Below, in pieces: positions 7,610 to 14,941 of a stretch of 18,698 nt of DNA. Positions within the stretch are counted from its first letter, which is position 1, and every line of letters starts with the position of its first letter. This stretch comes from Veillonella sp. AM51-8BH (lineage in GTDB: Bacteria; Bacillota; Negativicutes; Veillonellales; Veillonellaceae). Both the position numbers and the translations under genes were made by a program. The stretch lies in assembly GCF_003463825.1 (NCBI RefSeq), contig NZ_QSDY01000034.1, forward strand, positions 1-18,698, read 5' to 3'. The notes under the pieces are model-generated. The model saw only the letters and a program-made list of their open reading frames with translations. It did no database searches and was not told the origin of the DNA.

Positions 7610-9390
7610 GCTGTCACCTCCTGAGATGCTAAAATTTGTTTATATACTGTAGAGGTTGCTGCTAATTCATCATGCGTACCATACCCTGCTACTTGCCCTC
7701 GATTGATGATTAATATATGGTCTGCTTTTTTAGCAGCACTTACTTTTTGCTCTACGGAAATGAGGGCAGGGCGGTTATCCTTTTGTAACTCCTCGTGCAA
7801 TGCTGTGCGAACAGCTCGTTCTGTGGTGCCGTCCAGAGCGGAGAAGCTATCGTCGAATATAAATAAATCTGGTTTGCGCACAAGAGCTCTAGCCATGGCT
7901 AGGCGTTGGCGCTGGCCTCCAGATAGATTAGTACCCCCTTGAGCAACCATATATTGGTAGCCACCTTCAAGGCGACTGATAAATTCGTCTGCTTTAGAGA
8001 GGTGACACGCATTTTCTACATCTTGAGCGGTAATTTCCTGTTTTGGTGCTGCACCATATCGCACATTCATGTCTACCGTGCCAGTGAATAAGTAAGCTCG
8101 CTGTGGCACATAGCCGATGCGGGCACGCAAGTCATCCACATTCCATTCATAGATGGATTTGCCTTCAAATAGAATGTCTCCAGACTCAATGGAGAAGAGG
8201 CGAGGGATGAGATTGGTAATGGTACTTTTACCAGATCCAATATCGCCCATAATGGCTAAGGTTTCGCCATGATGTACGGTAAAGGAGATATTCTCTAGCG
8301 CAGGAGACTCCGCATTATCGTAACGGAACGTAACGTTGCGGAACTCTAAAAGTGGTATATCATCAGTTGCAGTTGGATTTTCCATAGTATTTTTGTTCTC
8401 CTCTTGGCAAGTGTCATGCCTTGCAGATGGAGAAGTTGAAGTGGTAATACTGTCATTATATGGTTCAGGGAATGTATCTGTGTTTTCATGTTCTAACAAC
8501 TCTCGAATACGGGTGTAGCATACGATGGCTTCTGGAATGTCGATGATGACAAAAATGGCCATGAGCATACTCAAGAGAATTAGATTAGCGTACTCGATAA
8601 CGGCAATGATGTCACCTACTTGTAGGGAACCAAGGCTGACGTTGTAACCGCCTACCCAGAGAATGGCAACGGTACTCATATTAAATAGAATTAATATGGT
8701 CGGTAAACCGATGGCAAAGGTTTGGCGCAATCGTTTATTGAGTTGGGCTGTTTCTGTAAAAATACTAATTTCTTTTTCGTTTTCGTAGGTTCTTCTGTTG
8801 AAAGCTCGAATCACTGGCATACCAACGATGTGATCTCGAACTAGATCGGTAATATCATCTAATTTGAGTTGCATTGCCTTAATCAGTGGTAAGGCACGGC
8901 TTTCAATAAAGACAATGGTAAGTATCATACAAGCCATAACGGCAAGAATGACGAGGCCGAGTTGCCAGCTTTTATAGAAGGTGAGCCCGAGGCCGACACA
9001 AATCATGAGGGGCATAGGGAGAATCATATTTAATCCTTCCCCGAGGACGGATTGAATTTTCTCTACATCTCGGCTTGTGCGCATCAATATGGTGCCAGTA
9101 CCGAAGTGTGTGAAGTCTCGAAGGGAGAAGTATTGTAAGGCTTTTACCAAATCATTGTGCAGTTCCTTGCCCATAGAGGCAGAAATGTGAGCACTCATAG
9201 CAACACCTAAGATTGCGGATAATACAGTTAGTAGCGCCACAACAAGCATGTTTATGCTAGAGCTAGTGATCATTTCTAAATCGCCACGGAGTACGCCATC
9301 ATTGATGATAGATGCCGTTAGCGTTGGTATATATAATGTACCTGCCACAGTGAGTAACGAAAGGATCGATACGATGATGGTAGGAACCAT
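7606..9390 (-). CDS. ABC exporter subunit 1 (degenerate ATPase site); N-terminus in a shifted frame
   Basis: This 594-residue half-transporter has six membrane helices (to about 290). A long polar Ser/Thr/Asn-rich linker (300-345) leads into a nucleotide-binding domain. Walker A is GDIGSGKST (382-390), the signature is canonical LSGGQ (489-493), the catalytic Glu after Walker B is Asp514 (FDDS), and the switch His is Gln548. With the partner's LSQGQ this gives one degenerate and one active ATP site, as in heterodimers of the TM287/288 and BmrCD type. The frame opens at an ATG with no ribosome binding site. A better start with AAAGGA upstream (ATG at 9422, MKPFIHYIKPLW) lies 32 bases earlier, in a different frame. 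One extra base would join them and restore the normal exporter N-terminus. Confidence 0.85.
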   Translation of the reverse strand: MVPTIIVSILSLLTVAGTLYIPTLTASIINDGVLRGDLEMITSSSINMLVVALLTVLSAILGVAMSAHISASMGKELHNDLVKALQYFSLRDFTHFGTGTILMRTSRDVEKIQSVLGEGLNMILPMPLMICVGLGLTFYKSWQLGLVILAVMACMILTIVFIESRALPLIKAMQLKLDDITDLVRDHIVGMPVIRAFNRRTYENEKEISIFTETAQLNKRLRQTFAIGLPTILILFNMSTVAILWVGGYNVSLGSLQVGDIIAVIEYANLILLSMLMAIFVIIDIPEAIVCYTRIRELLEHENTDTFPEPYNDSITTSTSPSARHDTCQEENKNTMENPTATDDIPLLEFRNVTFRYDNAESPALENISFTVHHGETLAIMGDIGSGKSTITNLIPRLFSIESGDILFEGKSIYEWNVDDLRARIGYVPQRAYLFTGTVDMNVRYGAAPKQEITAQDVENACHLSKADEFISRLEGGYQYMVAQGGTNLSGGQRQRLAMARALVRKPDLFIFDDSFSALDGTTERAVRTALHEELQKDNRPALISVEQKVSAAKKADHILIINRGQVAGYGTHDELAATSTVYKQILASQEVTA

Positions 9391-9422
9391 AATGGTTTTA
9401 TGTAATGTATAAATGGTTTCAT
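9318..9422 (-). other. Frame-displaced N-terminus of ABC exporter subunit 1
   Basis: From ATG 9422, preceded by AAAAGGATTTAA, the reading begins MKPFIHYIKPLW, a typical ABC exporter elbow helix. It then drifts into non-family residues and stops after 34 codons at 9318. Adding one base after the Trp codon connects it to the 7606-9390 frame. The spacing from Trp to LYIPTL then becomes 17 residues, the same as I recall in TM287. This looks like a one-base loss at about 9386-9392. Confidence 0.6.
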
Positions 9423-9439
9423 TTAAATCCTTTTAGTAA

Positions 9440-9491
9440 ATTGCATTAAATTAATAATTTTCGATATTTATATTATATTGCATAAAATTAA
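9440..9491. repeat. 15-base direct repeat in the divergent ABC/DASS promoter region
   Basis: ATTGCATTAAATTAA (9440-9454) and ATTGCATAAAATTAA (9477-9491) match at 14 of 15 positions, 37 bases apart. They lie just upstream of the ABC operon start. They may be operator copies for a regulator of the exporter, or chance in very AT-rich DNA. Confidence 0.35.
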
Positions 9492-9581
9492 AAACGACTA
9501 GTTTAATAAAACCTATTATAAAAAGTTTAGTATCTATTAATAACTGTTATGTTTTATGTTATGTACTGATATTAAAAATTT

Positions 9582-9590
9582 TGATATACT
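9582..9590 (+). promoter_or_regulatory. Extended -10 promoter element for the DASS transporter
   Basis: TGATATACT gives a TGn-extended -10 box (TATACT, 9585-9590), about 54 bases before the start codon. No good -35 hexamer is present, as is common for extended -10 promoters. A T-rich stretch (9599-9619) lies in the leader. Confidence 0.4.
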
Positions 9591-9643
9591 AGACAAGCAT
9601 TTTTTTTGCAATTTTTGTTTTGAAGTAGTAAGGAGAGTTTCTA

Positions 9644-11110
9644 ATGAAGTTGAATTGGAAATTATTCGCACCGCTTGTAGTAGCTATTCTTGTATGGCTC
9701 ATCGGTGCTCCTGAAGGCCTTAGCGCAAATTCTTGGATTTACGTAAGTATTTTCGCGGGCCTCGTGGTAGGTTTGATTTTAGAACCAATGCCACCAGCTT
9801 TTATCGGTATCATTGCAGTTACCGTATCTATGTTGTTTAAAGTAGGTCCTGCACCTGTTGTAGATAAAGCAACTGGTGTAGCAAAGGCGATTACTGATGC
9901 ACAAGCTATCAGTTGGGGCCTCAGTGGTTTCTCTAATGCCATCGTATGGTTGATCTTTGCAGCTTTCATGATCGGTATTGGTTATGAAAACTCTGGTCTT
10001 GGCCGTCGTATTGCCTTGTTCTTGGTAGCAAAGCTTGGTAAGTCCTCTTTAGGTCTTGGTTATGCCATTGCTATTACTGACCTTGTGTTGGCTCCATTCA
10101 TTCCAAGTAATGCGGCTCGTTCCGGTGGTACGATTTATCCAATCGTATCTAGTATTTGCCCAATGTTCGATTCCTATCCAGATAAGAACCCTCGTAAAAT
10201 TGGTTCTTATTTGAACTGGGTAGCATTGGCAACTACATGTGTATCTAGCTCTATTTTCTTGACTGGCGCAGCGCCAAACCCATTGGCTCTAGAATTGTCT
10301 GCTAAATCTGGTATCGTAGCTGCTAACTGGGGCACATGGTTCCTTGCATTCTTGCCAGTAGGTCTTATTTTGTTCATCATCACACCATTATTGACCTATG
10401 TATTCTGCAAACCAGAGGTAAAAGGTTCCCCTGAAATTGCAGCATGGGCAAAAGATGAATACAAGAAATTGGGTTCCATGACACGTAGTGAAATCTTCAT
10501 GGCCTTGATTTCTGTATTGGCTCTTGTACTATGGATTGGTGCTTCTACATTCAAAGTAAACCCAACTACAACGGCTTTAATTGTTATTATCTTGATGATT
10601 TTCACTAAGATTATGACATGGCAAGACTTCCTTGCTAACAAACCAGCATGGAATGTTTTGACTTGGTTCGCTACACTCGTGCCTATGGCTTCTGGTCTTA
10701 AGAACGTAGGCTTCTTAGAATGGCTTGCTAAATCTGCAGGTGGTTCTTTAGTTTCTTTAGATCCAACAATGGCTGTTCTAGGTTTATTGTTAGCATTCTG
10801 CTTGCTTCGTTATTTCTTTGCTTCTGGTACAGCGTATGTAACAGCTATGGTAGGCTTGTTTGCTACTCTAATTCTTCAAATTCCTGGTGTTGATCCAGCT
10901 CAAGTTATGTTGATTCTATTAGTACCAATGGGTATTATGGGTATCCTTACACCATATGGTACAGGTCACAGCCCAATCTGGTTTGCTAGTGGCTATAACA
11001 AAGGTCCTGAATTCTGGAAATTAGGCGCTATCTTTGGGATTATCTACCTCGCAATCTTTATTGTGGTGGGGATTCCATGGATTGAGTTCGTAATGCCACT
11101 TTTAGGATAA
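9644..11110 (+). CDS. DASS (SLC13/CitT-type) anion:dicarboxylate transporter
   Basis: The 488-residue inner-membrane protein has 11-13 hydrophobic segments and is of the divalent anion:sodium symporter family, closest in style to the E. coli CitT/TtdT antiporters. Repeat-related substrate motifs are visible: IPSNAARSGGTIYP (155-166), LTGAAPNPLA (206-215), FFASGTAYVTAMVG, and TPYGTGHSPIWFASGY near the end. Members carry C4/C6 acids such as succinate, malate, tartrate, citrate or 2-oxoglutarate. In an anaerobe that ferments organic acids, an acid/succinate exchange role is plausible but is inference. AAGGAGA precedes the ATG by about eight bases. Length is normal. It is transcribed alone, between its own promoter and a large terminator hairpin. 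Confidence 0.9.
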   Translation: MKLNWKLFAPLVVAILVWLIGAPEGLSANSWIYVSIFAGLVVGLILEPMPPAFIGIIAVTVSMLFKVGPAPVVDKATGVAKAITDAQAISWGLSGFSNAIVWLIFAAFMIGIGYENSGLGRRIALFLVAKLGKSSLGLGYAIAITDLVLAPFIPSNAARSGGTIYPIVSSICPMFDSYPDKNPRKIGSYLNWVALATTCVSSSIFLTGAAPNPLALELSAKSGIVAANWGTWFLAFLPVGLILFIITPLLTYVFCKPEVKGSPEIAAWAKDEYKKLGSMTRSEIFMALISVLALVLWIGASTFKVNPTTTALIVIILMIFTKIMTWQDFLANKPAWNVLTWFATLVPMASGLKNVGFLEWLAKSAGGSLVSLDPTMAVLGLLLAFCLLRYFFASGTAYVTAMVGLFATLILQIPGVDPAQVMLILLVPMGIMGILTPYGTGHSPIWFASGYNKGPEFWKLGAIFGIIYLAIFIVVGIPWIEFVMPLLG

Positions 11111-11118
11111 TTAAATAG

Positions 11119-11187
11119 AGCCCCTCGTAGCATTCTGCTCGCTCTCCATTCCTTGCAAGTCGAGCTTACAGAACACTACGAGGGGCT
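11119..11187 (+). terminator. Long hairpin terminator after the DASS gene
   Basis: AGCCCCTCGTAG (11119-11130) pairs perfectly with CTACGAGGGGCT (11176-11187). Inside it TTCTG pairs with CAGAA and GCTCG with CGAGC, giving a long, slightly interrupted stem. The following TCCTTTA is only a modest T-run. Confidence 0.75.
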
Positions 11188-11340
11188 TCCTTTATATCCG
11201 AAAATGGCATAACTCACTTCGGGAGGGCAAGTCGCTTAGTAGATACAATGCGGCTTCTTTTTATCCTGAAATGGCAATACTCACTTCGAGGAGCAAGTCG
11301 CTGGACAGACATATGGCGGCTTTTTCTATCATAAAATGGC
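11119..11340 (+). repeat. Array of related terminator-like repeats
   Basis: The 323 bases between the DASS and PACE genes hold no gene, but do hold an array. After the long hairpin come two imperfect ~65-base units (about 11194-11262 and 11263-11326) that share ATCC-GAAATGGCA, ACTCACTTCG and GCAAGTCGC. Each ends with GCGGCTT plus a T-run, where AAGTCGC pairs with GCGGCTT as a terminator-like stem. A third copy begins at 11327 (TATCATAAAATGGCAAAACT) but decays. The GCAAGTCG core also appears in the long hairpin (near 11156). Confidence 0.6.
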
Positions 11341-11355
11341 AAAACTCCACAAAAC

Positions 11356-11383
11356 TCGACAAATCTAAAAAAATAAATATAAT
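11356..11383 (+). promoter_or_regulatory. Probable sigma-70 promoter of the PACE gene
   Basis: TCGACA (11356-11361, five of six to consensus) and a perfect TATAAT (11378-11383) are 16 bases apart, about 50 bases before the chosen ATG. Confidence 0.55.
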
Positions 11384-11433
11384 AGTAGAGTGATAGTGAA
11401 TTTCTTGTCTAGTTTCTGATGGAGGTGTTTGTT

Positions 11434-11838
11434 ATGTCTGCTTCAGAGCGTGTGGTACAGTCGATTTTGTATGAGGTTGGTTGTATTTTAATCGGTTGTT
11501 TGGTGATGTTGTTTGTTCCGCATGATGGACAGCCTTTTGTATTGATGGTTATTTTTTCCTTGCTAGCTATGGTTTGGAATTTTGTGTTTAACTGGATATT
11601 TGATAAACTAGTACCAGGTGATCGATTAGAGCGGGGGCCTGTAATCCGTACTATTCATGCCGTATTGTTTGAAGGTCTATTTATGTTCGCTACTGTACCG
11701 ATTATTATGTACATGATGCATATGAGTTTTTGGATGGCTTTTGTGACAGATATAACGATGACATTGGTTATCTTAGGTTATACTTATGTTTATAATTGGG
11801 TATATGATCGGGCACGTCTATATTTTGTAGAGGCTTAG
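11434..11838 (+). CDS. PACE-family multidrug/biocide efflux transporter
   Basis: The 134-residue membrane protein has four helices formed by two bacterial transmembrane pair domains (about 4-62 and 70-134). The first repeat has ERVVQSILYEVG with Glu14, matching the essential Glu of AceI (Glu15 in Acinetobacter). The second has the parallel IRTIHAVLFEG. Each repeat ends with a helix and a basic/aromatic NW(I/V)(F/Y)D motif. The family exports amphipathic cations such as chlorhexidine or short diamines. The ATG at 11434 is chosen because GGAGGTG lies six bases before it. An earlier in-frame ATG at 11419 lies before this site and would not use it. An ECF-S-like gene follows 58 bases later and may be co-transcribed. 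Confidence 0.88.
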   Translation: MSASERVVQSILYEVGCILIGCLVMLFVPHDGQPFVLMVIFSLLAMVWNFVFNWIFDKLVPGDRLERGPVIRTIHAVLFEGLFMFATVPIIMYMMHMSFWMAFVTDITMTLVILGYTYVYNWVYDRARLYFVEA

Positions 11839-11896
11839 TTTTACTATATGAGGTAAGTACCTCTTAAAAATCTATATTGTATAGTAGGAGGTTCTT

Positions 11897-12400
11897 ATGT
11901 CTACCAAATCTATTACGGGCACAGGCCTATTGTTGGCTGTAGCCTTATTGGCGCAAAGCTTGCGCCTCATTTTCCCATTTATTCCGAATCAGGTGAGTAT
12001 GTTCCTCATCGGTTCTATCACGTCTGCTACGTTTGTACTCGCCACATGGCGCTATGGTTGGAAAAATGGTCTTGTTATTGCTTGGATTGCGCCTGTAGTA
12101 GCGCATTTACAAGGTATGTTGCCGTTGCCACCGTTTATTTTAATTACCGCTCTTGGCACGACTGCCTATGTATTTGTAGCCTATTGGTTACAACATAAAC
12201 CAAAGATATTGCTTATTGTTGTGGCAGCTTTAGTGAAAGCAGGTGTTCTGTTCGGCGGATATTCTTTATTCTTTTCTCTATTCCAATTTCCACCGAAGAT
12301 TGTAAATACCATGTTGTTTGTGTCTAGTTGGCCGCAGCTAGTAACATCTTCTTTGGGTATTATCTTGGCATTGCTTATTACAAAACGAACAAAAAATTAG
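11897..12400 (+). CDS. Small integral membrane protein resembling an ECF transporter S component
   Basis: The 167-residue, very hydrophobic protein has five to six helices. Size and layout fit a substrate-binding S subunit of energy-coupling factor transporters: a short polar N-terminus, a first helix with LLLAVALLAQSLRLIFPFIP, and an Ala/Gly-rich helix with APVVAHLQGMLPLPP. No ATPase or T subunit lies nearby, as is usual for the group II type that shares a module encoded elsewhere. The substrate is not readable. The methionine genes start 150 bases downstream but behind a terminator, so a sulfur amino acid link is only a guess. The start is fixed by TAGGAGG seven bases upstream. A short palindrome (11850-11863, GAGGTA/TACCTC) lies between it and the PACE gene. 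Confidence 0.55.
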   Translation: MSTKSITGTGLLLAVALLAQSLRLIFPFIPNQVSMFLIGSITSATFVLATWRYGWKNGLVIAWIAPVVAHLQGMLPLPPFILITALGTTAYVFVAYWLQHKPKILLIVVAALVKAGVLFGGYSLFFSLFQFPPKIVNTMLFVSSWPQLVTSSLGIILALLITKRTKN

Positions 12401-12454
12401 GCTAACTTAACCTGAAGTTATGGCAAGCCATTCAAAATAGATATGACTTTTTAG

Positions 12455-12484
12455 GGGCACTCATGGCGTATGAGTGCCCATTTT
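12455..12484 (+). terminator. Intrinsic terminator after the ECF-S-like gene
   Basis: GGGCACTCAT (12455-12464) pairs perfectly with ATGAGTGCCC (12470-12479) around a 5-base loop, followed by ATTTTG. It insulates the methionine operon, whose promoter starts two bases later. Confidence 0.88.
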
Positions 12485-12485
12485 G

Positions 12486-12515
12486 TTGACCTTAATCATT
12501 GTCTACTTTTATAAT
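12486..12515 (+). promoter_or_regulatory. Promoter of the methionine (metB-patB-metA) operon
   Basis: TTGACC (12486-12491) and TATAAT (12510-12515) are 18 bases apart. Transcription would start near 12522, leaving a leader of only about 30 bases. There is therefore no room for an S-box riboswitch or T-box, and any methionine control here must act at the promoter. Confidence 0.65.
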
Positions 12516-12522
12516 TAATATA

Positions 12523-12532
12523 TTGTATACAA
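12523..12532. promoter_or_regulatory. Palindromic operator candidate at the methionine operon start site
   Basis: TTGTATACAA (12523-12532) is a perfect 10-base palindrome. It extends imperfectly to TATTGTATACAAATA. It lies on the predicted transcription start, where a bound repressor would block transcription. The regulator is not in the window. Confidence 0.4.
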
Positions 12533-12551
12533 ATATGAGGAGTTGAATGGA

Positions 12552-13685
12552 ATGAAATTTAATACAAAATGCGTTCATGGCAGCGGTAGACCAGATAGCA
12601 CTGGTGCAATTTCCCCTGCAATTTATATGTCTAGTACATTTTCCCATCCAAAGTTGGGTGATACAACAGGATATCAATATACACGTGAGTCTAATCCAAC
12701 ACGGGATCGTTTGGAACAATTGATTGCAGGTCTTGAAGATGGTAAGGATGCATTGGCATTCTCCTCCGGCATGGCCGCAGTGGACGCTGTATTCCATCTA
12801 TTCTCCCCTGGAGATCACATCATTTTAGGTGATGATTTGTACGGTGGCTCTATCCGTATGTTCACAAATATTTACGAACAAAACGGCATCGAGTTTACCT
12901 ATGTTGGTACATCCGATCTTGATGCGGTGAAAGCAGCTTTCAAACCAAATACAAAGGCTGTTTATATTGAAACTCCAACAAATCCGATGATGGAGATTAC
13001 TGATATTCGTGCTTTGTGTGCCTTAGCTCATGACCGCAATGCACTAGTCATTATCGACAATACATTCTTAAGCCCTTACTTCCAAAAACCATTGAACTTA
13101 GGTGCCGATATTGTCGTTCATAGCGGTACTAAATTCATCGGTGGTCATCATGACGTTATTTCTGGTTTCACCATTGTAAATGATGATGAATTGGCTGCTA
13201 AATTGCGCTTAACTTATAAAACTGTTGGTGCTTGCTTATCCGCTATGGATAGCTGGCTCGTTATCCGCGGTGTAAAAACATTGGCACTTCGCATGGAACA
13301 ACACCAAAAGAATGCCATTGCTCTTGCTGATTGGCTCAAAAAACAACCTAAAGTTACAAAAGTATTGTTCCCAGGCCTTCCTGAACATCCAGGATATGAA
13401 ATCAATAAAGCTCAAACTACAGGCTTTGGCGGTATGTTGTCCTTCGAAGTAGATAGTGAAGAAACAGCTAAACAAATCTTAGAAGGTATTAAACTTATTC
13501 AATTTGCTGAAAGTCTTGGCGGTACAGAGTCTTTATTGACATATCCTGTAACGCAAACTCATCCAGACTTGAAACCGGAAGATGCAGAGCGTAAAGGTAT
13601 TACACGTCGTTTATTGCGCTTATCTGTAGGTATTGAAGATACAGAAGACTTGATTGCAGACTTGGAACAAGCTTTCAATAAATAA
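12552..13685 (+). CDS. Trans-sulfuration PLP enzyme (cystathionine gamma-synthase or gamma-lyase family)
   Basis: The 377-residue enzyme is of the Cys/Met metabolism PLP family (fold type I). The N-terminal TKCVHGSGRPDSTGAISPAIY block and YTRESNPTRD are typical. FSSGMAAVDAV binds the cofactor phosphate. LVIIDNTFLSPYFQKPL contains the cofactor-binding Asp, and HSGTKFIGGH gives the Schiff-base Lys194. It lacks the ~50-residue insertion that marks MetY. Sequence alone does not separate MetB, MetC and methionine gamma-lyase. Placement ten bases before a PatB-type C-S lyase and upstream of metA favours cystathionine gamma-synthase using O-acetylhomoserine and cysteine. ATG 12552 is chosen over a TTG at 12543, because GAGGAG (12537-12542) directly abuts the TTG. 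Confidence 0.87.
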   Translation: MKFNTKCVHGSGRPDSTGAISPAIYMSSTFSHPKLGDTTGYQYTRESNPTRDRLEQLIAGLEDGKDALAFSSGMAAVDAVFHLFSPGDHIILGDDLYGGSIRMFTNIYEQNGIEFTYVGTSDLDAVKAAFKPNTKAVYIETPTNPMMEITDIRALCALAHDRNALVIIDNTFLSPYFQKPLNLGADIVVHSGTKFIGGHHDVISGFTIVNDDELAAKLRLTYKTVGACLSAMDSWLVIRGVKTLALRMEQHQKNAIALADWLKKQPKVTKVLFPGLPEHPGYEINKAQTTGFGGMLSFEVDSEETAKQILEGIKLIQFAESLGGTESLLTYPVTQTHPDLKPEDAERKGITRRLLRLSVGIEDTEDLIADLEQAFNK

Positions 13686-13695
13686 AGGAGTTCCT

Positions 13696-14880
13696 ATGGG
13701 ACAATATAATTTTGATCAAATTTTGGATAGAACTCATACAAAATCTTTGAAATACGATTTTGCTGTGAAGCGCGGTAAACCAGCGGACGTATTGCCATTC
13801 TGGGTGGCGGACATGGACTTTGAGGTGCCACCTGAGTTGAAGCAAATTTTGCTAGATCGCGTAAACCATGGTGTATTTGGTTATACAGAATCCGATGATG
13901 AATACTTTAAAGTATTACAAAACTGGTTTACTACGCGCTTTAACTGGACACCAGAACAAAAGTGGCTCGTTAAAACGCCGGGTATCGTCTTTGCCTTGGC
14001 CATGGCGGTTCGTGCTTTCACCAATGAAGGGGAAGGCGTGCTCATCAATCAACCGGTATACTATCCATTTAGCATGGTTATCGATGATAACAATCGCCGC
14101 CTTATCAATGTGCCATTAATCAAAGGGGAAGAAAAATATACCATCGATTTTGAGGGCATTGAACGCGCTATCGTGGAGGAAAATGTAACATTATTCCTCT
14201 TGTGCAACCCGCATAATCCTGTAGGTCGCGTGTGGTCTGAGGACGAGTTAAAACGTCTTGGAGACATTTGTATTAAACATAACGTACTCATCGTGAGCGA
14301 CGAAATTCATGCTGACTTTGTTTGGAAAGGTCATACGCACAAGGTTTTTGCTGATCTTGGTGAAAGCTATGCAGAACATTGTATCGTATGTACAGCGCCT
14401 AGTAAGACTTTCAACATCGCAGGCTTACAAGTAAGCAATATTTTCATTCCTAATGATTCCTTACGTCGTCGTTTTATCAAAGAAATCGACCGCGCTGGTT
14501 ATAGCCAGTTAAATACAATGGGCATTGTTGGTTGCGAAGGGGCCTATAAAGTGGGGGCACCTTGGCTTGACGAGTTGAAAGAATATATTCAAGACAACAT
14601 TCAGTTCACCATTGATTATGTAGCAAAATATATGCCAAAAATTCACGTATATCGTCCGGAAGGGACATATCTTATGTGGCTAGATTGTTCTAAGTTGCCA
14701 TTGAGCCCTAAGGAACGGGATGAATGGATTATCAATGAAGCTAAGTTGTGGCTAGATACTGGATCCATGTTTGGCGTTGATGGGGAAGACTTTGAGCGCA
14801 TCAATGTAGCATGTCCTCGTAAAACATTAGAAGAAGGCCTTGAAGCTTGGCGTCGTGCCTACGAGGCTAGAGGCTTTTAA
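13696..14880 (+). CDS. patB: PatB/MalY-type C-S lyase (cystathionine beta-lyase), aminotransferase fold
   Basis: The 394-residue PLP enzyme is of the MalY/PatB group. It opens with YNFDQILDRTHTKSLKYD and PFWVADMDFEVPPEL, both diagnostic of this group. LCNPHNPVGRVW carries the substrate and cofactor Asn, VSDEIHADF the PLP Asp, and TAPSKTFNIAGL the Schiff-base Lys237. The expected reaction is cleavage of cystathionine to homocysteine, pyruvate and ammonia. It may also release H2S from cysteine. AAAGGAG six bases before ATG 13696 fixes the start. The reading frame extends upstream into the previous gene, but that extension would overlap it and lacks a signal. With a 10-base gap to the previous gene, translation is probably coupled. 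Confidence 0.9.
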   Translation: MGQYNFDQILDRTHTKSLKYDFAVKRGKPADVLPFWVADMDFEVPPELKQILLDRVNHGVFGYTESDDEYFKVLQNWFTTRFNWTPEQKWLVKTPGIVFALAMAVRAFTNEGEGVLINQPVYYPFSMVIDDNNRRLINVPLIKGEEKYTIDFEGIERAIVEENVTLFLLCNPHNPVGRVWSEDELKRLGDICIKHNVLIVSDEIHADFVWKGHTHKVFADLGESYAEHCIVCTAPSKTFNIAGLQVSNIFIPNDSLRRRFIKEIDRAGYSQLNTMGIVGCEGAYKVGAPWLDELKEYIQDNIQFTIDYVAKYMPKIHVYRPEGTYLMWLDCSKLPLSPKERDEWIINEAKLWLDTGSMFGVDGEDFERINVACPRKTLEEGLEAWRRAYEARGF

Positions 14881-14941
14881 TAATATTGGTTAGATTGTTT
14901 AGATTAGGTTATCAAATTGTTTAGTGTGTAGAGGTGATAGT

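Noticed and set aside
11193..11340. CRISPR array or small coding gene in the DASS-PACE gap
   Set aside because: The repeats are too long, too diverged and contiguous with no spacers, and no reading frame with a start signal crosses them.
12486..12551. SAM riboswitch or T-box before the methionine operon
   Set aside because: Only about 30 bases separate the predicted start of transcription from the first codon, and no aptamer-like helices are present. The metY upstream region shows none either.
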